A stretch of DNA of 64,000 nucleotides, taken from the NCBI RefSeq assembly GCF_009758015.1, contig NZ_WSEL01000003.1, forward strand, positions 558,001-622,000, given 5' to 3'. The translations under genes were made by a program, and so were the position numbers. Shown here one piece after another: positions 22,182 through 29,876 of the stretch. This stretch comes from Ramlibacter pinisoli. GTDB taxonomy: Bacteria > Pseudomonadota > Gammaproteobacteria > Burkholderiales > Burkholderiaceae_C. The notes beneath the pieces are model-generated. The model did not search any database, was not told the DNA's origin, and saw nothing but the letters and a program-made list of their open reading frames with translations. How positions within the stretch are numbered: position 1 is the stretch's first letter; each line of letters opens with the position of its first letter.

Positions 22182-22245
22182 GGTTGCAACGGATGCCAAC
22201 GGCGGTATCCGCAACCGATTCCCGAATCCTGGACAACGGCGTCCA
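22182..22245 (+). promoter_or_regulatory. ANTAR-target RNA: two hairpins with AACGGC hexaloops
   Basis: Hairpin P1 has stem GGATGCC (22191-22197)/GGTATCC (22204-22210) around loop AACGGC, extendable by GGTTGC/GCAACC (22182-22187/22211-22216). Hairpin P2 has stem TGGAC (22230-22234)/GTCCA (22241-22245) around an identical AACGGC loop. Both hexaloops have A at position 1 and G at position 4, the residues known to be required in ANTAR substrates. An intrinsic terminator follows. The expected ligand is the NIT-ANTAR protein encoded upstream, or the second ANTAR protein at 28403-29671. Confidence 0.85.
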
Positions 22246-22267
22246 TTTCCGATGTGCCCCCGACCAA

Positions 22268-22300
22268 GGGGCCCGTCGCGAGATGGGCGCCATTTTTTTT
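22268..22300 (+). terminator. Leader terminator (attenuator) upstream of nrtA
   Basis: GGGGCCCGTC pairs with GATGGGCGCC (one G-G mismatch, one wobble) around a GCGA tetraloop, followed by A and eight T residues. It ends 36 bp before the nrtA start codon, so it must be overridden for expression. Its left arm could alternatively pair with GCCCC at 22256-22260, giving a competing structure. The 305-bp gap from 22033 to 22336 is thus fully accounted for by regulatory elements. Confidence 0.88.
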
Positions 22301-22336
22301 GTTTCGCCACTTCTTCGTCACTTCCTGGAGCACGCA

Positions 22337-23644
22337 ATGCAGACCAAAGCGATTCCTTCCACGCGCCGCGCCGTCCTCAGGGGCGCAGCCGCCCTGGGTG
22401 CCGCCACCGTTGCCGGAGGCCTGTGGCCCCGCCACGTCCTGGCGCAGGGAACCGCCCTCGAGACGAAGGCCGCCAAGCTGGGCTTCATCGCGCTGACCGA
22501 CGCCGCGCCGCTGTTCGTGGCCGACGAAAAGGGCCTCTTCAAGAAGCACGGCATGACCGAGGTCGAGGTCCTGAAGCAGTCGTCCTGGGGCACGACGCGC
22601 GACAACCTGGTGCTGGGCTCGAAGAGCAACGGCATCGACGGCGCGCACATCCTGACGCCCATGCCCTACCTGATCACCACGGGCGCCACCACGGCCAACA
22701 ACGTGCAGGTGCCGATCAACATCCTGGCCCGCCTGAACCTGGGCGGCCAGTGCATCTCGGTGGCCAACGAATACAAGGACCTGAAGGTCGGCCTGGACAA
22801 CAAGGATTTCGGCAAGGCGCTGCTGGCCAAGCGCGTGAAGTCGGGCAAGCCGGTCAACGCCGCCATGACCTTCCCCGGCGGCACCCACGACATGTGGATC
22901 CGCTACTGGATGGCCGCCGGCGGCGTCGACCCCAACCGCGACATCACCACCATCGTGGTGCCGCCCGCACAGATGGTGGCCAACATGAAGGTGGGCAGCA
23001 TGGACACCTTCTGCGTCTGCGAGCCCTGGAACCGCCAGTTGATCAACCAGAAGATCGGCTACACGGCGCTGACCACCAGCGAGATGTGGATGAACCACCC
23101 GGAGAAGGCGTTCGCGATGCGCGCCGACTACGTGCAGGCCAATCCGAACGCCACCAAGGCCCTGCTCAAGGCCGTGATGGAAGCCCAGATGTGGTGCGAG
23201 GACCCGAAGAACCGCGCCGAGGTCGCCGAGATCTGCTCGCGCCGGCGCTGGATCAGCGCGCCCGTCGAGGACATCGTCGACCGGCTCAAGGGCGACTTCG
23301 ACTACGGCACCGGCCGCATCGAAGCGAACAGCAAGTTCCAGATGCGCTACTGGAAGGACCAGGCCAGCTACCCGTTCCAGAGCCACGACCTGTGGTTCCT
23401 GACCGAGAACATCCGCTGGGGCTACCTGCCGCCCAGCATCGACACCAAGGCCCTCATCGCCAAGGTGAACCGCGAGGACATCTGGCGCACCGCGGCGGCC
23501 GAACTCGGGGTGGACAAGAAGGACATCCCCACCTCCACCTCGCGCGGGGTCGAGAAGTTCTTCGACGGCAAGGTGTTCGACCCGGCCAACCCGAAGAAGT
23601 ACCTCGACAGCCTGGCGATCAAGAACATCAAGTCGGCGGCCTGA
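22337..23644 (+). CDS. nrtA: Nitrate ABC transporter substrate-binding protein (NrtA/CmpA family)
   Basis: A periplasmic binding protein of the NrtA/CmpA family, 435 aa. It has a twin-arginine-type signal (STRRAVLRGAAALGAATVAG) ending near residue 36, then KLGFIALTDAAPLFVADEKGLF, typical of the family. Family members bind nitrate, bicarbonate or cyanate; the NasR-type leader, permease and nearby nitrate/nitrite reductases point to nitrate or nitrite. The start at 22337 has a GGAG ribosome-binding site and follows the leader terminator. First gene of nrtA-nrtB-nrtC. Confidence 0.92.
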   Translation: MQTKAIPSTRRAVLRGAAALGAATVAGGLWPRHVLAQGTALETKAAKLGFIALTDAAPLFVADEKGLFKKHGMTEVEVLKQSSWGTTRDNLVLGSKSNGIDGAHILTPMPYLITTGATTANNVQVPINILARLNLGGQCISVANEYKDLKVGLDNKDFGKALLAKRVKSGKPVNAAMTFPGGTHDMWIRYWMAAGGVDPNRDITTIVVPPAQMVANMKVGSMDTFCVCEPWNRQLINQKIGYTALTTSEMWMNHPEKAFAMRADYVQANPNATKALLKAVMEAQMWCEDPKNRAEVAEICSRRRWISAPVEDIVDRLKGDFDYGTGRIEANSKFQMRYWKDQASYPFQSHDLWFLTENIRWGYLPPSIDTKALIAKVNREDIWRTAAAELGVDKKDIPTSTSRGVEKFFDGKVFDPANPKKYLDSLAIKNIKSAA

Positions 23645-23654
23645 GGAGAACGCG

Positions 23655-24518
23655 ATGAGCACCGACACCGTCGAAACGATCGGGCTGCCCGCAGCGGCAG
23701 CCGTGCCGGGCCGGCTGCGCGCCTGGGGCGCCCAGGCCGTCCAGGGCTTCATGACCCACGTGCTGCCGCCGCTGCTGATCCTCGGCGTGCTGCTGATCAT
23801 CTGGCAGATGCTGGGGTCGCGGCCCGGCGCCTCCCTGCCGGCGCCCAGCAAGGTGGTGCAGGACACCTGGGAGCTGATCGCGCACCCGTTCTACGACCGC
23901 GGCGGCAACGACGTCGGCATCGCCTGGCAGCTGCTGGCCAGCCTCAAGCGCGTGGCCTACGGCTACTCGCTGGCGGTGGTGGTGGGCGTGAGCCTGGGCG
24001 TGCTGGTGGGGCAGTCGACCTGGGCCCTGCGCGGCCTGGACCCGCTGTTCCAGGTGCTGCGCACGGTGCCGCCGCTGGCCTGGCTGCCGATCTCGCTGGC
24101 CGGCTTCCGCGACGGCCATCCCAGCGCCATCTTCGTGATCTTCATCACCTCGATCTGGCCGATCATCATCAACACCTCGATCGGCATCCGCAACATCCCG
24201 GAGGACTACCGCAACGTCGCGAAGGTGATCCGCCTGAACGGCGTCGAGTACTTCGGCAAGATCATGCTGCCGGCGGCCGCGCCCTTCATCTTCTCGGGCC
24301 TGCGCATCGGGGTCGGCCTGTCCTGGCTGGCCATCATCGCCGCCGAGATGCTGATCGGCGGGGTGGGCATCGGCTTCTTCATCTGGGATGCCTGGAACTC
24401 CTCGCGCATCAGCGACATCATCCTGGCGCTCGTCTACGTGGGCCTGATCGGCTTCACCCTCGACCGCATCGTCGCCTTCATCGGCCGCAAGGTCACCCGC
24501 GGCACCTCAGCCAGCTGA
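23655..24518 (+). CDS. nrtB: Nitrate ABC transporter permease
   Basis: An inner-membrane permease of the binding-protein-dependent type (287 aa, six predicted helices). The EAA-like loop occurs around NIPEDYRNVAKVIRLNG, the coupling segment to the ATPase. It starts 10 bp after nrtA with an AGGAG ribosome-binding site (gaggagaacgcg) and is most similar to NtrB/NrtB-type permeases. Confidence 0.92.
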   Translation: MSTDTVETIGLPAAAAVPGRLRAWGAQAVQGFMTHVLPPLLILGVLLIIWQMLGSRPGASLPAPSKVVQDTWELIAHPFYDRGGNDVGIAWQLLASLKRVAYGYSLAVVVGVSLGVLVGQSTWALRGLDPLFQVLRTVPPLAWLPISLAGFRDGHPSAIFVIFITSIWPIIINTSIGIRNIPEDYRNVAKVIRLNGVEYFGKIMLPAAAPFIFSGLRIGVGLSWLAIIAAEMLIGGVGIGFFIWDAWNSSRISDIILALVYVGLIGFTLDRIVAFIGRKVTRGTSAS

Positions 24519-24532
24519 CAGGGAACCCCACC

Positions 24533-25384
24533 ATGAGCAACGGCTACCTCTCCCTCTCGCAGGTCGACATGACCTTCACCGGCGCCAGCGGCATCAACCA
24601 GGTCCTGCGCAACATCAACCTCGACGTCGCCCGCGGCGAATACATCTCCCTCATCGGACACTCGGGCTGCGGCAAGTCCACGGTGCTGAACATCGTGGCC
24701 GGCCTGCTGCGGGCCAGCTCGGGCGGGGTCATCGTCGACAACCGCGAGGTCGACGCCCCGGGCCCGGACCGCGCGGTGGTGTTCCAGAACCACTCGCTGC
24801 TGCCCTGGCTGACGGTCTACCAGAACGTCGAGATCGCGGTCGAGAAGATCTTCGGGCGCACGCGCACCGCCGCCGAGCGCCGCGAGTGGGTGCTGCACAA
24901 CCTGGCGATGGTGAACATGACGCACGCGCTCGACCGGCTGCCCTCCGAGATCTCCGGCGGCATGAAGCAGCGGGTGGGCATCGCGCGCGCCCTGTCGATG
25001 GAACCCAAGGTGCTGCTGCTGGACGAGCCGTTCGGCGCGCTCGACGCGCTGACCCGCGCCCACCTGCAGGACGAGGTGATCCGGATCCAGTCGGAGCTGG
25101 GCAACACCGTCCTGATGATCACCCACGACGTCGACGAGGCGGTGCTGATGTCCGACCGGGTGGTGATGATGACCAACGGCCCGTCGGCCACCATCGGCCA
25201 GATCCTGCCGGTGCCGCTGGAGCGGCCGCGCAACCGGATCGCGCTGGCCGAGGACAAGGTCTACAACCACTGCCGCCAGGAGATCCTGACCTTCCTGTAC
25301 GAGAAGCAGCGCAAGGTCGAGACCATCCACGCCGGCCGCTCGATGAAGAGCCTGGCCAAGGCCGACGTGGCGCTGCGCGCCTGA
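24533..25384 (+). CDS. Nitrate ABC transporter ATP-binding protein (NrtC/NrtD type)
   Basis: A 283-aa ATPase of the nitrate/sulfonate/taurine uptake family. Walker A is GHSGCGKST, the signature is SGGMKQRVGIARAL, and Walker B is VLLLDEPFGALDAL, followed by the H-loop ITHDVDEAV. Unlike cyanobacterial NrtC it lacks a fused NrtA-like domain, so it corresponds to NrtD or to the NasD-type subunit of Klebsiella. Presumably a homodimer energises NrtB. Coordinates fit an operon, 14 bp after nrtB. Confidence 0.92.
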   Translation: MSNGYLSLSQVDMTFTGASGINQVLRNINLDVARGEYISLIGHSGCGKSTVLNIVAGLLRASSGGVIVDNREVDAPGPDRAVVFQNHSLLPWLTVYQNVEIAVEKIFGRTRTAAERREWVLHNLAMVNMTHALDRLPSEISGGMKQRVGIARALSMEPKVLLLDEPFGALDALTRAHLQDEVIRIQSELGNTVLMITHDVDEAVLMSDRVVMMTNGPSATIGQILPVPLERPRNRIALAEDKVYNHCRQEILTFLYEKQRKVETIHAGRSMKSLAKADVALRA

Positions 25385-25390
25385 GATGCG

Positions 25391-25409
25391 GCGGCCCGCC
25401 ACGGGCCGC
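25391..25409 (+). other. Perfect GC hairpin between the nrt genes and the CheA-like kinase
   Basis: GCGGCCCG and CGGGCCGC form a perfect 8-bp stem with loop CCA. It is followed by CTCCTTC but no T-run. It may lower read-through from the nrt genes into the sensor kinase gene, or stabilise the upstream mRNA. Confidence 0.4.
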
Positions 25410-25435
25410 TCCTTCACAACAACCACCAGGAACCC

Positions 25436-27541
25436 ATGGCAGCTGTCCTTCCCCTCGATCCCGGCGCGACGGCGCCGCGGCCCGCGCGCACCGGCACGCG
25501 CGCCTTCCAGTTCGGCAAGTACCGCGAGATCATCATCGCGGTCGCGTTCTTCCTGCTGTTCGACCTCGGCGTGCTGGTCCTGAACTTCTACACGTCGTTC
25601 AAGATCGACCAGGACACCGTCGCCATCAACCTGGCCGGCCGCCAGCGCTACGTCTCGCAGCGCATCGCGCGCACCCTGCTCGAGCTCGACGCCGCCCGTG
25701 CCGCCGGCCGCCCGATGAAGGCCGAGACGCTGGCCGAGCTGCGCGCCGGCGCAAAGATCTTCGACCTGTCGCACGAGGCCTTCAAGCACGGCGCCACCAT
25801 CCCCGGCGGCGACGGCAAGCCGGTGTTCCTGGACGCCGTCACGTCCGAGCAGGGCCGTGCGCTGGAGGCCCGGGTCGACACGCTGTGGAAGCCCTATTTC
25901 CAGAAGCTGCAGCCCCTCCTGGCCGACGGCTTCGGCGACCAGCAGCTGGCCGACGCGCTGGCCTACAGCCAGGCCAGCAACATCGCGCTGCTGAATGTCG
26001 CCAACGAGTTCGTCACCGAGACGCAGCAGATCGGCGCCTCGCGGGCCAGCACGCTGCGCCTGGTGCAGACCGGCGGCATCGTGCTCGCGCTGCTGAACTT
26101 CGCCTTCATCCTGTTCAAGTTCCTGCGCCGCCTGCAGACGTCGGACGCCGCCATCGAATCGGCCAACGAGGAGAACCGCGAGATCCTGACCTCGGTGCGC
26201 GAGGGCCTGTTCCTGCTGACGCCCGACTTCCGCCTCGGCTCGCAGCTGTCGGCCTCGGCTCACGGCCTGTTCGGCCGCCAGCTGGCCGCCGGCGACAACT
26301 TCTTCACCGTGCTGCAGCCGCTGGTGACCGAGAAGGCGCTGTCCGACGCCCGCGACTACGTCGAGCTGCTGTTCTCGGCGCACGTCAAGGAAGCGCTGGT
26401 GCAGGACATCAACCCGCTGTCGGAGGTGGAGCTGCTCACGCACAACCGCCTGGGCCGCGAGTCGCGCCGCTACCTCTCGTTCCACTTCAACCGGGTGCAG
26501 GTCGGCGGCGCGGTGCGCCACCTGCTGGTGACCGTGCAGGACATCACCGCCCGCATCGAGCTGGAGCGCAAGCTGGGCGAGGAACGCCAGCGCTCGCAGA
26601 AGGAATTCGGGATGCTGCTCAAGGCCATCGACGCCGACCCGGCGCTGCTGCGCCAGTTCGTCGGGCACGCCGAGACCGGCCTGCTGGAAGTCAACGACCT
26701 GCTGCGCGGCACCTCCGGCACGCAGGGCGAGGCGGCCATCCTCAAGCGGCTGGACCAGGCTGCGCGTCGTGTCCACGCGATCAAGGGCGACGCCGCCACC
26801 CTGGGCCTGGACAGCATCGCCGCCCAGGCCCACCAGTTCGAGACCGAGCTGGCGCGCGTGCGCCAGACCGGCGGCGGCGACATCGGGGCCGCGCTGGTGG
26901 CGCTGCCCCTGCCGCTGGAGGAACTGCTCACCAAGATCGGCGCCCTCAAGGCCCTGACCGGCGTGCAGCGCGCGGCGGCCGAGCCGGCCGCGGCGGATGC
27001 CGGCAATGCCGCCCTGGTGCGGCTGGCGCAGGAGGTGGCGGCCGCCGGCGGCAAGAAGGTGGAGCCGACGGTGCGCATGGGTGCCGTCGCCGACCTGGAG
27101 CCCGAGGCTGCCGGCCTGGTGCGCGAGATCGCGGTGCAGCTGCTGCGCAACGCCCTCGCCCACGGCGTCGAGCCGCCGGCCGAGCGACGCGCCGCCGGCA
27201 AGCCCGAGGAGGGCAAGGTCGAGGTGCAGCTGGTGCGCGGCGAGGCCGACTGGTGCCTGTCGGTGCGTGACGACGGCGGCGGGCTGTCGGCCCCCCGGGT
27301 GCGCCAGCGCCTGCTGGACCTGCGCTGGTACACCCCCGCCCAGCTCGAGAACTTCGACGACCGCCAGATCGTCTCGCACATCTTCCGCCCCGGGTTCTCC
27401 ACCGCGTCCGACGTGTCCCTGCACGCCGGCCGTGGGGTCGGCCTGGACCTCGTGCAGGCCAACGTGCAGAAGCTGGGCGCCCGCCTGACGCTCAGCTCCA
27501 CGCCGGGCCGCCACACCGAATTCAAGATCCGGTTCGCCTGA
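25436..27541 (+). CDS. CheA-like histidine kinase with PilJ-type sensor, PAS and HPt domains
   Basis: A 701-aa membrane sensor kinase. Transmembrane helices at about 31-53 and 205-228 enclose a PilJ/NarX-like sensor whose GRQRYVSQR (68-76) resembles the nitrate-binding P-box. A PAS-like region (about 245-375) is followed by an HPt domain with phospho-acceptor His447 in RVHAIKGDAATLG. An HATPase_c domain has the CheA-type N-box RNALAHGVE (Asn572), DDGGGL (612-617) and GRGVGLDLV. No P5/CheW-coupling domain is visible and the protein ends with the ATPase. It lies 51 bp after the nrt genes and 2 bp before a receiver gene. Nitrate as its signal is inferred from context and P-box. Confidence 0.85.
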   Translation: MAAVLPLDPGATAPRPARTGTRAFQFGKYREIIIAVAFFLLFDLGVLVLNFYTSFKIDQDTVAINLAGRQRYVSQRIARTLLELDAARAAGRPMKAETLAELRAGAKIFDLSHEAFKHGATIPGGDGKPVFLDAVTSEQGRALEARVDTLWKPYFQKLQPLLADGFGDQQLADALAYSQASNIALLNVANEFVTETQQIGASRASTLRLVQTGGIVLALLNFAFILFKFLRRLQTSDAAIESANEENREILTSVREGLFLLTPDFRLGSQLSASAHGLFGRQLAAGDNFFTVLQPLVTEKALSDARDYVELLFSAHVKEALVQDINPLSEVELLTHNRLGRESRRYLSFHFNRVQVGGAVRHLLVTVQDITARIELERKLGEERQRSQKEFGMLLKAIDADPALLRQFVGHAETGLLEVNDLLRGTSGTQGEAAILKRLDQAARRVHAIKGDAATLGLDSIAAQAHQFETELARVRQTGGGDIGAALVALPLPLEELLTKIGALKALTGVQRAAAEPAAADAGNAALVRLAQEVAAAGGKKVEPTVRMGAVADLEPEAAGLVREIAVQLLRNALAHGVEPPAERRAAGKPEEGKVEVQLVRGEADWCLSVRDDGGGLSAPRVRQRLLDLRWYTPAQLENFDDRQIVSHIFRPGFSTASDVSLHAGRGVGLDLVQANVQKLGARLTLSSTPGRHTEFKIRFA

Positions 27542-27543
27542 CC

Positions 27544-27915
27544 ATGCGCCTTCTCATCGTCGACGACTCCAACATGATCCGTTCGCGCATCTCGCGCGTC
27601 GTGCAGCAGGGCGGCATCGCCGACCTGTCCCTGGTGGGCATGGCCCGCAACGGCGCCGAGGCGGTGCGCATCGCCCGCGCCAGCCAGCCCGACGTGGTGA
27701 CCATGGACCTCACGATGCCCGAGATGGACGGCGTCGAGTGCATCGAGCACCTGCTGCGGCTGAACCCCAAGCTCAACATCCTGGTGGTCAGCGCGCTGTC
27801 CGACAAGAGCACCGCCATCGCGGCGCTCAAGAAGGGCGCACGCGGCTTCGTCGGCAAGCCGTTCTCGGACGACGAACTGAAGATGGCCCTCCTCGACGTC
27901 ATGGAGGCCCGCTGA
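27544..27915 (+). CDS. CheY-like single-domain response regulator
   Basis: A stand-alone receiver of 123 aa with all catalytic residues: Asp7/Asp8, phospho-acceptor Asp55 in VVTMDLTMPEMDG, Ser83 in the Thr/Ser position and Lys105 in VGKPF. There is no output domain. It begins 2 bp after the CheA-like kinase and overlaps the CheX-like gene by 1 bp, so the three are surely co-translated. The downstream target is unknown. Confidence 0.92.
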   Translation: MRLLIVDDSNMIRSRISRVVQQGGIADLSLVGMARNGAEAVRIARASQPDVVTMDLTMPEMDGVECIEHLLRLNPKLNILVVSALSDKSTAIAALKKGARGFVGKPFSDDELKMALLDVMEAR

Positions 27916-28379
27916 TGGCCGACAACTCCCTGCACGAGGCCGAACTCAAGCTGTTCGTCGAATCGGTGCGGAACTACTTCAAGACGACCACGCACCAGGA
28001 GCCCCAGATCACCTCGGCCTACCTCGCCACCGGGGACGTCGAGGGCCACGACTTCAATGGCGTGGTCACCTTCTCCGGCAGCTACAAGGGCCACGTCACC
28101 GTCTCCATGCCGCCGCAGCTGCTGCGCGAGCTGCTGCTGCTGCAAAAGGAGAACGACCTGTCCGAGGGCAACCTGCTGGACGCGGTGGGCGAGATCGCCA
28201 ACACCCTGGCCGGCAACGCGCGCCAGGGCCTGGGTGCGGGCCTGGACATCAGCGTGCCGGCCAAGCTGCGCGGCCATGCCGGCCTGCGGGCGCGGGTGCG
28301 CAAGCACCCCTGCGTGATCACGCTGCGCTGGAACCACCAGCCGGCGCTGGTGGTCGTCGACATGGAAAGGCGCGCCTAG
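27915..28379 (+). CDS. CheX-like phosphatase domain protein
   Basis: A 154-aa protein of the CheX/CheC fold. The signature GEIANTLAGNAR carries the E-x2-N active-site pair that in CheX dephosphorylates CheY-P. The ATG overlaps the receiver stop by one base. By context it should dephosphorylate the receiver encoded just upstream, completing a kinase-receiver-phosphatase module. No chemotaxis or flagellar gene is nearby. Confidence 0.82.
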   Translation: MADNSLHEAELKLFVESVRNYFKTTTHQEPQITSAYLATGDVEGHDFNGVVTFSGSYKGHVTVSMPPQLLRELLLLQKENDLSEGNLLDAVGEIANTLAGNARQGLGAGLDISVPAKLRGHAGLRARVRKHPCVITLRWNHQPALVVVDMERRA

Positions 28380-28402
28380 CGGCCCGCCACACGGCCCGCC
28401 GG

Positions 28403-29671
28403 TCAGCCCATCAGGACCTGGATGCTGTGCTGGTAGGCCGTGGTCAGCCGCTCGAAGGTGTCCAGCAACTCCTCGCTGGTGGCGGCCAGGGCCGTGCGGC
28501 CGCCGGCCTGGCCGGCCCGCGGCACGGCCTGCAGCAGTGCCTGCCAGCCGGTGCGCCCGCGCTCCAGCAGCTGCGCGATCTCGCTGCCGGCGAGCGGCGC
28601 GGCCGCCAGCGCCGCCAGTCCGCCGTCCACCTCGTGCCGGGTCAGCTCCAGCCGCGGCCCCACGTCGGCGGCCAGGGCCGGCTGCGCGGCCAGCAGCGCC
28701 AGCTTGGCCATGCGCTGCGACAGCATGCGCTGCTTGCCGGCCATGTTGACGATGCCCACGGTACGCGCCAGCCCGGACGACTCGAGCGCCGACACCAGTG
28801 CCTCGGCCTGCTCGAGCACGGCCTCGGCGAGATCGTCCAGCTCGGCCAGCGCCGCGGTCTCGGGACGCCGCTCCAGCAGCGCGCGCATCGCGCCCCAGCC
28901 GGCCTGCGCCGCTTCCAGCAGGTCGCCGAAGGTCTCGGGCGACAGGGTCTGCTGCAGCCCCGCCAGGTTGGTCTCGACGCGGGCGATCGACTCGCGCACC
29001 AGGGCGTTGGCGGCGGCCGCCTCGGTGCCGGCGCAGGCCAGCGCATACAGCTTCACCAGCCGCTGCGACAGCATGCGCTGCTGGCCGGCCTGGTTGATGG
29101 CCTGCGCCAGCCGGGCGGCGTCGATCACCTGGCGCGACACCTGGCCCACCCGCTGGTTGCCTTGCATCGAGGCGCTGCGCAGCAGGGTGAAAGCCTCCTG
29201 CTCGGACACCCGGCTGGCACGCATCAGGATGCCCTTGGCCTGGTCGACCAGCTTGCGCTCCTCCAGCCGCTCGGACAGCTCGGCCACGCGCTCGCGGAGC
29301 GCGCCCTCGTGGGCCGCCCGGGCCACGGCCAGCTGCACCAGCGGCCGCAGGCGCCGGGCCGCATAGCCCTGCACCACCCAGGCATGCACACCGGCGTCGA
29401 GCGCGCGCTGCATCGGTTCGGCCGAGGCATCGTCGGTGAACACCAGCAGCGGCATCCGCTGCTGGCTCTGCAGGGTGGCGATGGCCTGCAGGAAAGCGTC
29501 GTCGGGCCGCGGCATCCAGCACAGCACCGCATCGGGCTGCAGGCGCAGGGCCTCGCGCACCAGGTTCGCGCATTCGCCCACGCCCGGCACGTCGAAGCCG
29601 GCGCGACGCGCGTCGTCGGCGAGCGGGGGCACGCCGGCATCGGCGGTGTGGAGCAGCAGCAGGGAGGTCAC
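28403..29671 (-). CDS. Pseudo-receiver-ANTAR protein with two C-terminal PilJ-type sensor modules
   Basis: A 422-aa cytoplasmic regulator with no transmembrane helices. Residues 1-120 are a NasT/AmiR-like pseudo-receiver: the acceptor position in VLCWMPRPDD is Trp52 instead of Asp, and the N-terminal acidic pair and Lys are absent. The ANTAR domain is at about 130-187 (ERKLVDQAKGILM, EQEAFTLLRSASM). Two PilJ/NarX-like helical modules follow with P-box-like GQQRMLSQR (196-204) and GKQRMLSQR (312-320). The GTG at 29671 is the best start; the upstream frame overlaps the narK promoter. It is divergent from narK and convergent with the CheX gene. The likely role is antitermination in response to nitrate or nitrite. 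Confidence 0.85.
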   Translation of the reverse strand: MTSLLLLHTADAGVPPLADDARRAGFDVPGVGECANLVREALRLQPDAVLCWMPRPDDAFLQAIATLQSQQRMPLLVFTDDASAEPMQRALDAGVHAWVVQGYAARRLRPLVQLAVARAAHEGALRERVAELSERLEERKLVDQAKGILMRASRVSEQEAFTLLRSASMQGNQRVGQVSRQVIDAARLAQAINQAGQQRMLSQRLVKLYALACAGTEAAAANALVRESIARVETNLAGLQQTLSPETFGDLLEAAQAGWGAMRALLERRPETAALAELDDLAEAVLEQAEALVSALESSGLARTVGIVNMAGKQRMLSQRMAKLALLAAQPALAADVGPRLELTRHEVDGGLAALAAAPLAGSEIAQLLERGRTGWQALLQAVPRAGQAGGRTALAATSEELLDTFERLTTAYQHSIQVLMG

Positions 29672-29726
29672 GCGGTCGGATTCCGGAGCGGGGGATGAGC
29701 ATAGTGCAAGCGCCAGGCCTCCCGGC

Positions 29727-29743
29727 TGGCATGGACCCTGCTT
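29727..29743 (+). promoter_or_regulatory. Sigma-54 (-24/-12) promoter of narK
   Basis: TGGCATG-GACCC-TGCTT keeps the invariant GG (29728-29729) and GC (29740-29741) 10 bp apart and matches most of the sigma-54 consensus. It points at narK, with a predicted start near 29753 and a leader of about 125 nt. No NtrC dyad was found close by. Confidence 0.65.
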
Positions 29744-29749
29744 GGGAAA

Positions 29750-29818
29750 CGGCAACGGGTGTGCCGCTGCACCCGGACCGTGCACCGTACCGCCGGTCTT
29801 GCGCACATCGTCGTGTGC
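29750..29818 (+). promoter_or_regulatory. Candidate ANTAR-type hairpins in the narK leader
   Basis: A stem GCGCAC (29801-29806)/GTGTGC (29813-29818) encloses hexaloop ATCGTC, with A at position 1 and G at 4. Upstream, CGGCA (29750-29754)/TGCCG (29762-29766) encloses ACGGGTG, a 7-nt loop. The spacing is longer than in the nrtA leader and no U-tract terminator follows, so this is a weaker candidate. If real, control may act on translation or on a Rho-dependent step. Confidence 0.4.
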
Positions 29819-29876
29819 TGTCCTGTACTCCCCCTGGGCGTCGCGCCGACCGGCCGGCTCCGGGACCAGACACACC

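Noticed and set aside
22255..22272. GCCCC/GGGGC pairing as an independent terminator
   Set aside because: Not followed by a T-run; better explained as a structure competing with the true terminator's left arm.
24434..27514. 1026-aa open frame on the minus strand opposite the nrt and CheA-like genes
   Set aside because: Low-complexity shadow frame; the plus-strand proteins have clear domains and motifs throughout.
28380..28402. Terminator between the convergent CheX and ANTAR-PilJ genes
   Set aside because: Repeated GGCCC blocks are in direct orientation and form no convincing hairpin; no T-run.
29436..29876. Longer N-terminus for the NarK-family protein
   Set aside because: The frame is open upstream but crosses the sigma-54 promoter and the divergent gene; the ATG at 29877 begins the family-like first helix.
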